DNA of 64,000 nucleotides from Nitrospira sp. SG-bin1 (GTDB lineage Bacteria; Nitrospirota; Nitrospiria; Nitrospirales; Nitrospiraceae). Shown here one piece after another: positions 35,870 to 45,587 of the stretch. The notes under the pieces are model-generated. The model was not told the origin of the DNA and did no database searches. It saw only the letters and a list, made by a program, of their open reading frames with translations. The stretch is from positions 1 to 64,000 of the forward strand of contig LVWS01000033.1 in assembly GCA_002083365.1 (NCBI GenBank), in the 5' to 3' direction. The position numbers and the translations under genes are program-made. The first letter of the stretch is position 1, and each line of letters opens with the position of its first letter.

Positions 35870-38800
35870 ATGAGGTCCATTCCATTTGTACAAAGTCGGG
35901 AGCAGAGGAGAGCCGGCAAGATGCTGCGCTTCCAAATCTTGGCGCTGGCAAGCAGCCTCGCCTTCGCGCCAATGGGATTTGCTGCAGAGCGGCACAGTCA
36001 TCAGGGAGATGCGGGACAGGCGTCCGCGCAAAAGGTCATCTATCGTGAAGGGGGAGCGATTCTGCACGACCGCATGATGGACGAAATTAAGCGGCAGCAG
36101 GAATTTATCGGAAAGAAGGGAGGGTACAGCACAGGCGCCAACAGCCACATGATGCAACAGGGCGTGTTGCTGGTGGCGGAGGACCCCTCCAAGGTCGCCG
36201 TGGGGAACGGACAGCGGTGTCCGGCGAATGCACCCGTCAAGGAATATCACGTCTCGGCGATCAACATCGAAATCACGCTGAGCCGGTTCCTCGATTACTT
36301 TCCCGGGTACATGTATGTCCTGAACGAAAATCTGGACAAAGCGCGGGCCGAGGAGACAGCGAATAAAGAGGCGCGGGAGAAGGAGAATGACCCCGGTGCC
36401 GTGTCCAACGGCTTGCAGGGTGATGTCATCCAACCGCTGGTCATCAGAGCGAATCAGGGTGACTGCCTCAAGATGACGCTCCACAATCGGATTGCTGACG
36501 AGCCGACCAATCTTGTGATCAACGGCTCGTCGATGGTGGTCTCTTCCACCGGCAAGCCGGCGACTCCGTCGAATCCGGATACGACCGTGGCGGCGGGGAA
36601 AGAGCAAAGTCTTGAATGGTACATCAAGCCGGACACACAAGAGGGTGCGCGGTTTTTCCGGTCGCACGCCTCGCGTGAACAGTTCAATCTGGGCTTGATC
36701 GGCATGTTGGTGGTAGAACCGCGTGGATCCCGCTATCTCAGCCCGTTCGACGGTCAACCTCTGACAAGTGGCTGGGAAGCGATGATCGAAGATCCGAATG
36801 GGGCGGATTTTCGTGAGTTCGCGATCTTCTATCATGAGGCAGGAGACGAGGCGTTCCGGATTTTGAACAAGAAGGGGGAGATGCTCCCGCAGCGTGACCC
36901 CCATACCGATTCCTATCGTCCTGGGGCAAGGCTGCTGAACTATCGGAGTGAGCCGCACGGCACACGTATCGAACTCCAAGCGCACATGGGGTTCTATGGC
37001 GATGAATCCATGGCCTATGGATCCTATACGTTCGGTGATCCGGCGACCACGATTCCCCGGTCCTATCTCGGCGATCCGGCCAAGTTCCGGATGGCGGGTG
37101 GGTCGGAGATCGTTCACTCCCACCATCTGCACGGGGGGTCCATCCGCTGGGCACGCCAACCGGGCAACAGTATGCTGGATTTCGCCGTCTCCAAAAACGG
37201 ACCGGTGAAGTTCCCCTTGATCAGCGACACGTCGGATCGTTTGGACGTCCAGTCCATCGGACCGACGGAAGTCTACGATCAGGTCATTGAAGGTGGTTCC
37301 GGGGGTCTGCAAGCGCTGGCCGGCGAGTTCGTGTTCCACTGCCACATCCCGCAGCACTATGTGACGGGCATGTGGGGGTTCTGGCGCGTCTACAACACCT
37401 TGCAGGCGCCAGGGTTCCAGACCGATGTGATGAAGCCATTGGTTGAGTTGCCGGACCGTGTCGGTCGTATGAGAACGGGTATTTCGAGCGACAAGCTTGT
37501 TGGTCAAACGGTCGATTGGTACGGTGGCAAGAAATTCGAGATCACGAAGGACAAGACGGATTGGAAAGCCAATCCGGCCAAGGTCTCCATCAAGGACTGG
37601 GTCGAGATGCAGGTGCCGCCGCAGGGCAAACCAGGGCACAAGAACACGGAGAAGGAGCAAACCCTGGCCTATGACTCGACGGTCAATGATTGGACTTGGG
37701 ACGGGGCGAAAGCGCTGAGCGAGCCTGAAACGACGTACGAATGGGTGAACTATAAGTCGACGACTCCTGGCAAGCGGCAGGAGATCCTCTTCGATCCACG
37801 GAGTGGAAAGTTGTCGTGGCCGTGGCTGCGGCCGCATCTCGGCAGGCGGGTGCCATTCTCGCCGAGCCATAGCGGGGCGCCCTGGTTGGAGCCGATTCAT
37901 CGGCGTGACGATGGCAGTAATTCAACTGAGCCCGCCAAGCCTGGCGAGAACGGGCCTTGGAGCCTCTGCCCCGAGGGCGCGCCGCGTAAATTCTTCAATA
38001 TTCACGCCATCACCTTGCCGATTACGTTGAAGGCGGCGACGGCCAAGACGCCGGCGATCGTCGATCCGGACGGCTTGCTCTATGTGTTGCATGAAGAGGA
38101 GGCTGAGGTCCGAAAGAATCGGGCGAAGCAGTTTCCACTGGTCATTCGCGGAAACGTGCAGGACTGTATTGACGTTGTCTATAAGAGCGAGCTGAAAGAC
38201 GATGCACGGCAAGGGTTCTCGAGCAAGACGAACCTGCATCCGCACATGTTCCAGTTCGACACGCAAGCCTCGGATGGACCCATCATCGGCTTCTCCTATG
38301 AGATGTCGCTCCGTCCATTCACGATCTTAAAGGACGAGCACCCAGGGAAGGGCATGCCGGTCCCGATGAACACGACGATCGAGGCGGATGCCGCCAAGGG
38401 GGCAACCAACATCAAGGTCAAGGATGCGTCAAAGTTCCACGTTAAGACGGAACTGGGCGTGGGAATGGATGAAGTGAATGGATTCGAGTCAGCCCGTATC
38501 AGCAAGATCGACGGCAATACGATCACCTTCGAGCGGCCATTGCAGCATGCCCATAAGAAGGGTGAGATTGCCTCGGTCGAGTGGATCCGCGAGCGCTGGT
38601 ATGTGGACGCCGACTTCGGTACCACGTTCTGGCATGACCATGTGTTTGGACTCGACTCGTGGGGGCACGGGCAGTATGCCTCATTCATCACGGAGCCGCC
38701 GCGATCGACCTATCATGATCCCGTCACGGGTAAGGAAATCAGGAGCGGCCCTGTCGCGGACATTCATACGACCGAACAGGTCTCCGCCCATATCAAGGGG

Positions 38801-40642
38801 TCGTTCCGTGAGATCGTGACCCATGTGATGGATTCCAACCCTCGGACGGCGGAATTGATTACGGCCGACAATCCACAAGCGAGGGTCAACGCAATCTCTG
38901 TGGATGGGACGCCGTCGGCGGTCTATCCAGCGAAATTGAACCTTTCGCCGATGAAGTTCTTGAACGGCGGCGAAGCCACGACCGGTGGCGGGTACAACAT
39001 GCGGATTGAGCCCTTGTCTGTCCGCTTAGCTAATAACCCCGATCCGTCGCAGCTGTTCAGCAGTCGGATTCACGGAGATCCGGATACGCTCATGCTGCGG
39101 GCCTACCTGGGTGATCCAGTGGTGGTCAGGCTGCTTGAAACATCCGCCAATGAAGTGCATTCCTGGCACATCAGCGGTCACTGGTTCCCGATGGAGCGGT
39201 ACAGCAAGAACTCCATCCCACGCAGCTCACTGCACGTGGTGATCGGGGAACGGTACGATGCGGCCATTCCGGCCGCCGGCGGACCGCAACAGATGGCGGG
39301 CGACTACCTGTACTATAGCGGTCGGGCGTCGCACTTCGTCGAAGGCAGCTGGGGGATCGTCCGCGTGCTCGACAAGGCGGATGCGACATTGAAGCCTCTG
39401 CCTGGGCGCAACGAGATTCCACAGTCGGCCAAGTCGGTCTGTCCTGCTGATGCACCGGTGAAGAGCTTCAACGTTTCGGCTATCGACAAGGCGATCCGAT
39501 ACAACAGAGGCACGCCTGGGACGATAGAAGTTGATCTGGAGCGCAAGATGGTGCTGGGCAATGAGACAGGCAAGATGTATGTGCTTGAAGGCGAAAAGAC
39601 AAAGGTCGCGTCGGGCAACCTTGAGCCCAGCCCGTTGACGCTGCATGTCAATGTTGGGGACTGCATCAAGATCAATTTAAGAAACGAGATGGCCAAGGAC
39701 CGTGCCGGGTTCCACGTGGACAACCTCGCGTATGACCCCAAGGAATCCATGGGCATCAATGCCGGTAACAATCCCGGCGATCAGACGGTCGCACCGGGAC
39801 AAAGCCGAACCTATACCTTCTATGCCCATCCGGAGTTCGGCGAGAACGCGGCGCTGATTCAGGATTGGGGGAACGTCATCGAAAATCCGCGGAACGGACT
39901 CTTCGGCGCCGTCATCATCGGTCCGAAAGGATCGCAGTATCGCGATCCGGTGACCGGCGACGATTTGGGCCAGAAGAGCTCGTGGAGGGCGGATGTGATT
40001 GTCGATCGGACTGTGTCAGGAAACGAAAAGCGGCAGAACTACCGCTCGTTTGCGCTCCTGTTCCAGGACGAAGACAATATCATCGGCACCAGCTTCATGC
40101 CGTACATCCAAAAAGTGGCGGGCGTGACGGCGGTGAACTACCGGTCGGAGCCGACGGACTACCGCACGGAGAAAGGCTGCGCGTACAGCGAGGTCTTTGC
40201 CTGTGTGAAGGCCGGGGATCAGCCGGTGACGCCGACGATTGCAGCGCACGTCGGAGATCCGGTCGTCATTCACGTGCTGGGGGCCTTCAGTGAACAGGTT
40301 CAGCTGTTCAGTGTCTCCGGCCATGAGTGGAAGCATGAGCCCTATATGGCCGGGGCGGATCTCGTCAGCACCATGGAATTCGGGGGGTCTGAGGTCATCA
40401 ATGCCTGGCTGCACGGTGGAGCCGGTGGGCCGAACGGTGTGGCAGGCGACTACCTCTGGCTGAACCAACGGCCCGGGTACCTCGATGCCGGACACTGGGG
40501 CATGTTGAAGGTGCTGGATCGGGACAGTCGGGCGATTCTTCCGTTGAGCGGCCGGGTTCCGTCCACTCAACAGGCCAAGGATCAGTCTCTGGCGAAGTCC
40601 ACGCCGGTGTCCATGAAGGCTCCGAAGAAAGCGACGAAGTAG
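35870..40642 (+). CDS. Giant multidomain multicopper oxidase
   Basis: 1590 residues. A signal peptide (FQILALASSLAFAPMGFA) directs it to the periplasm. Several cupredoxin units are visible: HSHHLHGGSIRWAR and HCHIPQHYVTGMWGFW in the first third (HxH plus HCHxxxH and Met, a type-1/trinuclear set), HPHMFQFD and FWHDHVFG in the middle, and SWHISGHWFPMERYS plus C-terminal repeats such as AFSEQVQLFSVSGHEWKHEP. Family knowledge: such very large oxidases occur in metal- and nitrogen-cycle bacteria; the substrate here is not known. ATG 35870 is fixed by AGAGGAGG (35855-35862); earlier in-frame starts lack a ribosome site. A LolA-like protein and a cupredoxin follow, supporting a periplasmic electron-transfer cluster. 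Confidence 0.9.
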   Translation: MRSIPFVQSREQRRAGKMLRFQILALASSLAFAPMGFAAERHSHQGDAGQASAQKVIYREGGAILHDRMMDEIKRQQEFIGKKGGYSTGANSHMMQQGVLLVAEDPSKVAVGNGQRCPANAPVKEYHVSAINIEITLSRFLDYFPGYMYVLNENLDKARAEETANKEAREKENDPGAVSNGLQGDVIQPLVIRANQGDCLKMTLHNRIADEPTNLVINGSSMVVSSTGKPATPSNPDTTVAAGKEQSLEWYIKPDTQEGARFFRSHASREQFNLGLIGMLVVEPRGSRYLSPFDGQPLTSGWEAMIEDPNGADFREFAIFYHEAGDEAFRILNKKGEMLPQRDPHTDSYRPGARLLNYRSEPHGTRIELQAHMGFYGDESMAYGSYTFGDPATTIPRSYLGDPAKFRMAGGSEIVHSHHLHGGSIRWARQPGNSMLDFAVSKNGPVKFPLISDTSDRLDVQSIGPTEVYDQVIEGGSGGLQALAGEFVFHCHIPQHYVTGMWGFWRVYNTLQAPGFQTDVMKPLVELPDRVGRMRTGISSDKLVGQTVDWYGGKKFEITKDKTDWKANPAKVSIKDWVEMQVPPQGKPGHKNTEKEQTLAYDSTVNDWTWDGAKALSEPETTYEWVNYKSTTPGKRQEILFDPRSGKLSWPWLRPHLGRRVPFSPSHSGAPWLEPIHRRDDGSNSTEPAKPGENGPWSLCPEGAPRKFFNIHAITLPITLKAATAKTPAIVDPDGLLYVLHEEEAEVRKNRAKQFPLVIRGNVQDCIDVVYKSELKDDARQGFSSKTNLHPHMFQFDTQASDGPIIGFSYEMSLRPFTILKDEHPGKGMPVPMNTTIEADAAKGATNIKVKDASKFHVKTELGVGMDEVNGFESARISKIDGNTITFERPLQHAHKKGEIASVEWIRERWYVDADFGTTFWHDHVFGLDSWGHGQYASFITEPPRSTYHDPVTGKEIRSGPVADIHTTEQVSAHIKGSFREIVTHVMDSNPRTAELITADNPQARVNAISVDGTPSAVYPAKLNLSPMKFLNGGEATTGGGYNMRIEPLSVRLANNPDPSQLFSSRIHGDPDTLMLRAYLGDPVVVRLLETSANEVHSWHISGHWFPMERYSKNSIPRSSLHVVIGERYDAAIPAAGGPQQMAGDYLYYSGRASHFVEGSWGIVRVLDKADATLKPLPGRNEIPQSAKSVCPADAPVKSFNVSAIDKAIRYNRGTPGTIEVDLERKMVLGNETGKMYVLEGEKTKVASGNLEPSPLTLHVNVGDCIKINLRNEMAKDRAGFHVDNLAYDPKESMGINAGNNPGDQTVAPGQSRTYTFYAHPEFGENAALIQDWGNVIENPRNGLFGAVIIGPKGSQYRDPVTGDDLGQKSSWRADVIVDRTVSGNEKRQNYRSFALLFQDEDNIIGTSFMPYIQKVAGVTAVNYRSEPTDYRTEKGCAYSEVFACVKAGDQPVTPTIAAHVGDPVVIHVLGAFSEQVQLFSVSGHEWKHEPYMAGADLVSTMEFGGSEVINAWLHGGAGGPNGVAGDYLWLNQRPGYLDAGHWGMLKVLDRDSRAILPLSGRVPSTQQAKDQSLAKSTPVSMKAPKKATK

Positions 40643-40660
40643 GCCGATCGGGCCATTCAG

Positions 40661-40700
40661 AACGGGGGAATCCGGTTCGTCAGGGCCGGGTTCTCCCGTT
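40661..40700 (+). terminator. Hairpin after the multicopper oxidase gene
   Basis: AACGGGGGAATCCGG (40661-40675) pairs with CCGGGTTCTCCCGTT (40686-40700) as a 15-bp stem with two G-T pairs; a short T-rich tail follows. It begins 18 bases after the stop. Confidence 0.7.
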
Positions 40701-40758
40701 TGCGTTATCGGCGAGTGACGGCTTGAACCGATCCGGGACGATCCTGTACATACTAATT

Positions 40759-41352
40759 ATGGAACGACCCGGTTTACCCTCACCGATCGGGAGGGTTCTG
40801 TTCTGGTTGATGTCGATCTTTCTCCTGGGGAGTTCGACAGCCATCGCGCTTGATTTTTCGGCCGACCGGATCGTAAAAAGCGGAGAGTCCGTCGTCACGG
40901 CCCATGTCAACGCCAAGGACGATCGTTGGCGGTTTGAGTACGCGCAACCTCAACGAGGCGCGAATATCATGATCGTTCGGATGGATAAGCAGCATTCGTG
41001 GCTCATCCTCTCAAAGCGGCGGCAGTACCTCGAGGTCCCGATCTCGGCTGACCACCTGTTGACCGTCACGGAGAAGATGGACGGCGAGGTCTCGCGCGAG
41101 TTCGTCGGTGACGAGACGCTGAACGGGCATCCGACGGAATTATTTGAAGTCACGGTTGCTGAACAGGGGGAGACTCGGCAATACTATCGGTGGGTGACCA
41201 AGGCCGAACGTTTTCCGCTCAAGACGGTGAGTAAACAAGGGAAGTGGTCGGAAGAATTTCGTCGGTTGATTTTCACGGAACAGTCCCAGTTCCTGTTCGA
41301 ATTGCCGCGACGGTTGGATCACGCGAATCCACCCGCCGAGACACAACATTGA
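40759..41352 (+). CDS. Periplasmic LolA/DUF4412-like protein
   Basis: 197 residues from ATG 40759 with a signal peptide (VLFWLMSIFLLGSSTAIA). The mature part has repeated beta-strand segments (FSADRIVKSGESVVTAHV, MDKQHSWLILSKRRQYLEVP, FEVTVAEQGETRQYYRWVTK) resembling LolA-like and DUF4412 proteins, which bind lipids or hold a half-barrel. No enzyme motif. No strong ribosome site, so the start is uncertain. It sits between the oxidase and the cupredoxin and probably serves the same envelope process. Confidence 0.55.
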   Translation: MERPGLPSPIGRVLFWLMSIFLLGSSTAIALDFSADRIVKSGESVVTAHVNAKDDRWRFEYAQPQRGANIMIVRMDKQHSWLILSKRRQYLEVPISADHLLTVTEKMDGEVSREFVGDETLNGHPTELFEVTVAEQGETRQYYRWVTKAERFPLKTVSKQGKWSEEFRRLIFTEQSQFLFELPRRLDHANPPAETQH

Positions 41353-41381
41353 ACCCACTAGAATTTGCGACCGGAGGAGAC

Positions 41382-42155
41382 ATGAGACACGCGATCCTGG
41401 GAGGAGTAGGGCTTACGGTCTGTGTATCGGCGATCCTGACCTTCGGCTTTCGACCGGATGTCGGAGCCTATGAGTCTGAAACCGTGACGGACGGGGCGGC
41501 GGTGCGAGGGAAAGTGACCTTCACCGGGACGGTGCCGGCTCCCAAAGCGTTCGAGCTGCGTCGCTATTACGACCGCGCGTATTGCGGCGCCCTATCGGAT
41601 GGAAACGGGTATCGGCTCCTCAAGGAAGTCAATGTCGGGTCGGACGGCGGCCTCCGGGATGTCGTCGTGGTGGTGGAAGGCATCGAGAAAGGCAAGCCGT
41701 TTACGTTCACCGATGCCGAGGTGGAAGCCACGATTTGCCAGTTCCTGCCGTTCGTCACCGTGGTCAGCGACAAGCGCCGCGTCACGGTGTTCAATCGGGA
41801 TCCGGTGTCCCACGACATCCAAGGCTATGCGTACGACCAGTCAGGCGTCGATATCGTTCTCCATCGGCCCGCGCTCCATGTGAGTGGAACGACCGATATC
41901 GTGCAACTGGTCAAAGGGCGCAAGGTGTTCACCATGCAGTGCGGCATGCACCCCTACATGCAGAATTGGGGCTATGCGATCGACAATCCGTACTATGCGG
42001 TCACAGACGTCAATGGATCGTTTGCCATCGGTGACATTCCCGCCGGCGCCTACCACATCAAGGCCTGGCACCCGATTCTGGGAACTCAGGAGCGGGATAT
42101 CACCGTGAAACCGAACGAGTCGGTCTCGCTCGACTTCTCATTTGAAGCGAAATGA
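41382..42155 (+). CDS. Periplasmic cupredoxin (plastocyanin-like) with Ig-like C-terminal domain
   Basis: 257 residues from ATG 41382 (GGAGGAG upstream) with an N-terminal hydrophobic signal anchor. The type-1 copper ligands appear as H144 (VSHDIQGY), then C187-x2-H190-x2-M193 (QCGMHPYMQ), a classic blue-copper set. The C-terminal ~65 residues (YAVTDVNGSFAIGDIPAGAY onwards) resemble carboxypeptidase-regulatory-like beta-sandwiches. It is likely a small periplasmic electron carrier for the multicopper oxidase. The sequence from 42156 to 42365 is not coding and contains a fragment of the MITE end at 42313-42327. Confidence 0.8.
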   Translation: MRHAILGGVGLTVCVSAILTFGFRPDVGAYESETVTDGAAVRGKVTFTGTVPAPKAFELRRYYDRAYCGALSDGNGYRLLKEVNVGSDGGLRDVVVVVEGIEKGKPFTFTDAEVEATICQFLPFVTVVSDKRRVTVFNRDPVSHDIQGYAYDQSGVDIVLHRPALHVSGTTDIVQLVKGRKVFTMQCGMHPYMQNWGYAIDNPYYAVTDVNGSFAIGDIPAGAYHIKAWHPILGTQERDITVKPNESVSLDFSFEAK

Positions 42156-42365
42156 TGAGACCACTCCGGGCCGAATCCGGTTTCATGAAACCGCGAGTGA
42201 GTAGCCCTGTCCCGCGAGCTCCAGGCAGTTCTCTCCCGTTGCGGTATGTTGAGCCTTCGAGGTCCACGTTGTGCCGAACAAAGCGCGGTACGCCTGTGAG
42301 CGCACTGCATATTTTTTCAGCATCCTAATAAGGTCCGCGAACCGTTCATCGTCGCGTTACCGGCC

Positions 42366-42989
42366 TCAAGGTCTCGGTGCGAGGGGGCTGATCGCGTTCT
42401 GATCTCGTCCCGGCTGGTAGGTCTCGAGCATCTTCTTGACCGTCGACATGAGCCGCTCTTCGTCAGGGAGGGGGACTTTCACCCGGATGCCGCGCCCTTC
42501 GTTGCGGCCGAGCGACATGATGTGGTGCTCCACCACATTGCCTTGCTTGCTGTCGGAGTACGTGAAGGTCACTTGTTTCGCGGGAAATCCGGCCAACTTC
42601 GTGTCTTGATCCGGCCGCCATTTGATGGCGACCGATTTCCGTCCGTACAGATCGGAGATGATACGTCGATGGGCGTCGGCGAATTCCTTGAGAGTCTGGC
42701 GTCCGTCCTGGCTGCTGCCGCTCACCACATTCATGTGGGCGGACAACGCGACCAGGCTGTGCTCGAACGGAGGGTACAGCGTCACTCCGATTCCGTCCGG
42801 CAGAGGATTTCCGAGCCTCCAGTCATCCGGATAGCGGAGAGAAAAACCGAAACGAGCGTTCGTATAGACCTTCCAGCCGTTCCCATCGGGAGCGTCTACC
42901 ACCGCGCCGAGTGAAGGCGGAACGTTCGGGATGAGACTCATCGCCGCGAGGGCCAATACAAGATATCCCCGAATCATCAGTGGCTTCAT
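42366..42989 (-). CDS. PsbP-like periplasmic protein
   Basis: 207 residues with a signal peptide (GYLVLALAAMSLIPNVPPSLGA). The segment YTNARFGFSLRYPDDWRLG resembles the N-terminal strand pair of PsbP-like domains, and the remaining strands (VALSAHMNV, QVTFTYSDSK) fit that small fold. No catalytic residues are known. It converges with the cupredoxin gene and is followed on the same strand, nine bases upstream of it, by the next periplasmic gene. Confidence 0.55.
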   Translation of the reverse strand: MKPLMIRGYLVLALAAMSLIPNVPPSLGAVVDAPDGNGWKVYTNARFGFSLRYPDDWRLGNPLPDGIGVTLYPPFEHSLVALSAHMNVVSGSSQDGRQTLKEFADAHRRIISDLYGRKSVAIKWRPDQDTKLAGFPAKQVTFTYSDSKQGNVVEHHIMSLGRNEGRGIRVKVPLPDEERLMSTVKKMLETYQPGRDQNAISPLAPRP

Positions 42990-42998
42990 ACGGCAGTG

Positions 42999-43880
42999 TT
43001 ATCCTCCCTTACCGGACGACGTGGCACAGCGAAACCCGATGGTGGCCGTCCGTTGTTCCGGTGATGCGCCGCTTCGCGTCGCGGTTCGCAGTAACGGCGG
43101 AGCGCTCTTCCACGAGCCGCCCCGCACCACCTTATAGCGACTGTGCCCCACGCCGCGCGGATTGCGCTCGGGCATCACTACATAGTAATCGATCCCAAAC
43201 CAATCTTCGACCCACTCGGCGGCATTCCCGGCCATGTGGTGCAGGCCGTAGGGACTCCGGCCCTCCTCGCCGCTGTCGACCGCCGACACGATGGGGATTT
43301 CATGGACATGATACTGTCCGAACATGGCCAAGCCCGGCGCAGGAGGGTTCTGTCCCCAAGGAAAGAGGTTGCCCCTGTCTCCGCGGGCGGCCTTTTCCCA
43401 TTCAGCTTCGGTCGGCAGGCGCTTGTGTTGTGCATGACAGAACGCGGAGGCTTCGGCCCATGTCGCGTACAGCGCCGGCCACCGTGAGAGGGTTTCGGGC
43501 GGCACGGCATGGACGGTCACCATATGGTCGATCAGTTTGCGTATCTCCATCGGAATGGGACGGCGCTGCTGTTGTAACCACCGGACAAACTCTCCGAGAC
43601 TGACCTCGTCACGATCGATCTCGAACCGATCCAGCCACACACGGCGCTGCGGTAGTTCGGTGTCATCGTACGGAAGATCGAGACTGTAGAGATCGTGCCC
43701 CGTTCTGGCGGTCCCCATGAGAAAGTTCCCCTCGGCGACAGGGAGCATCGGTGAGTGGCGGGCGAGAGCCGCGAGACGTTCATACACCGAGTCATCCTTC
43801 GCCGCGCCGATCGCCGAAGCAAGTGAGCACCCGACGAACATCGTGAGCAGCAGGCCGCACATGGGCCATCGCCGGTTCAT
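42999..43880 (-). CDS. FGE-sulfatase-domain (SUMF1-like) periplasmic protein
   Basis: 293 residues with a signal peptide (LLLTMFVGCSLASAIGAA). The FGE-like core is clear: FLMGT, an LPTEAEWEKAARG helix-strand, SPYGLHHMAGNAAEWVEDW, KVVRGGSWKS and a terminal GFRCAT. True formylglycine-generating enzymes need a specific Cys pair, which I do not see here; such homologues more often act as adhesion, transport or regulatory partners. A second FGE-like protein lies at 58563. It is upstream of and probably cotranscribed with the PsbP-like gene. Confidence 0.75.
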   Translation of the reverse strand: MNRRWPMCGLLLTMFVGCSLASAIGAAKDDSVYERLAALARHSPMLPVAEGNFLMGTARTGHDLYSLDLPYDDTELPQRRVWLDRFEIDRDEVSLGEFVRWLQQQRRPIPMEIRKLIDHMVTVHAVPPETLSRWPALYATWAEASAFCHAQHKRLPTEAEWEKAARGDRGNLFPWGQNPPAPGLAMFGQYHVHEIPIVSAVDSGEEGRSPYGLHHMAGNAAEWVEDWFGIDYYVVMPERNPRGVGHSRYKVVRGGSWKSAPPLLRTATRSGASPEQRTATIGFRCATSSGKGG

Positions 43881-43980
43881 GATGTTCTGTACCGATAAGG
43901 TCTCCAGGAGTCAATGCCCGGGAACAAGTCGTTTATCCGATGACGATTTTTCCTCTTCGGATCGATTAGAATGGTCGCCC

Positions 43981-44457
43981 ATGTATTCCACCCTGGTCGT
44001 CCTCCATATCCTGGCCGCCGTGAGCTGGATCGGCGGGATGATCTTTCTCTCGTTCGTCTTGGCCCCGTTGGTCAGGGGCAGGAAGGCCGCGCCGGAATTC
44101 ATGGCCCTCTTTCGATCCGCCGCATTGCGGTTTCGTCCTATCGTGTGGGTTGCGATGGCGATTCTTTTGGTGACCGGTCCGATGCTCCTCTCACACCGAG
44201 GCCTCAGCGTGATGACCCCGACCGTATGGCCTGGAATCGTCACGGTCAAGTTGACATTGGTCGCCCTATTGTTGTCCTTCACCTTGCTGCATGACCTCCT
44301 ACTCGGTCCTCGAGTCAGCCAGGTGAGTATCATTCCGGAATCGCAACGAACGACCGGACAGCACTTTATCTTCAAAACCGCGCGCTGGCTCCCCCGCCTA
44401 TCCCTGCTGATCGCGTTGGGCGTCTTAGTGGCGGGTGCCATCCTGGCCCGGTCGTAA
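43981..44457 (+). CDS. CopD-like four-helix membrane protein
   Basis: 158 residues with four hydrophobic segments (near 4-24, 56-74, 91-109 and 135-155) and the N-terminal LHILAAVSWIGGMIFLSFVLAP, typical of CopD/DUF4149-like membrane proteins that often bind haem through the first His. No periplasmic Cu-binding partner is adjacent. Its last ~63 codons are copied at 45298-45486 on the other side of a toxin-antitoxin unit, so a tandem duplication has happened here. Confidence 0.65.
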   Translation: MYSTLVVLHILAAVSWIGGMIFLSFVLAPLVRGRKAAPEFMALFRSAALRFRPIVWVAMAILLVTGPMLLSHRGLSVMTPTVWPGIVTVKLTLVALLLSFTLLHDLLLGPRVSQVSIIPESQRTTGQHFIFKTARWLPRLSLLIALGVLVAGAILARS

Positions 44458-44518
44458 GAGTTCTGATTCCGCGCAGTTGGTACATTGGCTAGGAAATCTA
44501 CGCCACTTGACATACAGC

Positions 44519-44545
44519 CATATGTTGAGTATGGTTTGCCATATG
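44519..44545. promoter_or_regulatory. Operator of the VapBC-like unit (CATATG pair)
   Basis: CATATG at 44519-44524 and 44540-44545, start-to-start 21 bases, the second overlapping the antitoxin ATG. The same pair with identical spacing occurs in the duplicated copy (45544-45549 and 45565-45570), which supports a conserved operator for an RHH autoregulator. Confidence 0.45.
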
Positions 44546-44770
44546 AAAACAACTTTGAATATTGATGCCTCCGTCATGGCGCAGCTTAAACGAGAAGCCG
44601 TCAGACAGGGACGGACCATGTCCGAGCTGGTTGAGAGCGCACTCAGGTCGTTGTTTCGCACTGAGAGACGCCGGGATGCCCTTCCGCCGCTCCCCTCCTT
44701 TAAGAGCGGTGGACACCTTGTCGAGATCGCCGACCGCGATGCGCTGTACCAGTCCATGGAAGGCCGCTAG
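44543..44770 (+). CDS. Ribbon-helix-helix antitoxin
   Basis: 75 residues. The N-terminal KTTLNIDASVMAQLKREA and GRTMSELVESALRSLF form a CopG/RHH DNA-binding domain; the charged tail would wrap around the toxin. ATG 44543 overlaps the CATATG operator. The toxin GTG overlaps the stop by one base (TAGTG), so the two are coupled. Confidence 0.85.
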   Translation: MKTTLNIDASVMAQLKREAVRQGRTMSELVESALRSLFRTERRRDALPPLPSFKSGGHLVEIADRDALYQSMEGR

Positions 44771-45213
44771 TGTTCGTTGTCGACACGAACGTGCTCATTT
44801 ACGCGGCGGATGCCGACGCCTCAGCCCACCGTCAGTGCAGAGCTCTCATAGAGGAATGGCGCGGTCAAGAATCGGCATGGTACGTGACCTGGAACATTCT
44901 CTATGAGTTCCTCAGGGTTTCCACGCACCCGAGGGTGCTACGGCAGCCATGGACGGCGGATCAAGCCTGGCAGTTTGTTGAAGCCCTGCTGGCCTCCCCT
45001 GGACTCGGGGTTCTGATCGCGAGCGAACGCCATGCGGCGGTGGCACATCAGACGATTCGCGAGACCCCGCACCTCGCAGGAAATCTGTTGCACGATGTGC
45101 ATACGGCGGTATTGATGCGGGAACATGGCATCAGCCGAATCTATACGCGGGACGCGGATTTTCATCGCTTCTCGTTCTTAGAAGTCCGAGACCCCCTCAA
45201 CGCAACGCTCTGA
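44770..45213 (+). CDS. vapC: VapC-like PIN-domain ribonuclease toxin
   Basis: 147 residues beginning with GTG at 44770. PIN acidic quartet: D5 in VVDTNVL, E46 in ILYEF, D109 in LLHDVHTAV and D128 in IYTRDADF. This is a complete Mg-dependent RNase of the VapC type, paired with the RHH antitoxin immediately upstream. Confidence 0.9.
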   Translation: MFVVDTNVLIYAADADASAHRQCRALIEEWRGQESAWYVTWNILYEFLRVSTHPRVLRQPWTADQAWQFVEALLASPGLGVLIASERHAAVAHQTIRETPHLAGNLLHDVHTAVLMREHGISRIYTRDADFHRFSFLEVRDPLNATL

Positions 45214-45297
45214 TCGCGACCCTTACATGAGCGGTTGTCTCGGAAACCCTAATTTATTTTAGAATACCTTCATTCTGAAACGGACGCTCGTCCCCTG

Positions 45298-45486
45298 TTG
45301 CTGGTCCTCACCTTGCTGCATGACCTCCTATTCGGTCCGCGAGTCAGCCAGGTGAGTATCATTCCGAAATCGCAACGAACGACCGGACAGCACTTTATCT
45401 TCAAAACCGCGCGCTGGCTCCCCCGCCTATCCCTGCTGATCGCTTTGGGCGTATTGGTGGCGGGTGCCATCCTGGCTCGGTCGTAA
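45298..45486 (+). pseudogene. Truncated copy of the CopD-like gene 3' end
   Basis: The last ~62 codons repeat the CopD-like gene (LLHDLLFGPRVSQVSIIPKS...) with a few substitutions, but the 5' part is missing. Just beyond its stop, 45544-45590 repeats the antitoxin leader: the CATATG pair and ATGAAACCGACCTTGAATAAC followed at once by TAG. The second antitoxin copy is therefore only a seven-codon stub (MKPTLNN) before the stop. Confidence 0.75.
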
Positions 45487-45587
45487 ATCACCCGGTTCCT
45501 GGAAGCATGGCAAGTAACGAACCACGGATACTTAAGAGATAGCCATATGGCTCGTATGAGTTCACATATGAAACCGACCTTGAATAA

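Noticed and set aside
42999..43880. True formylglycine-generating enzyme
   Set aside because: The required active-site cysteine pair is not visible.
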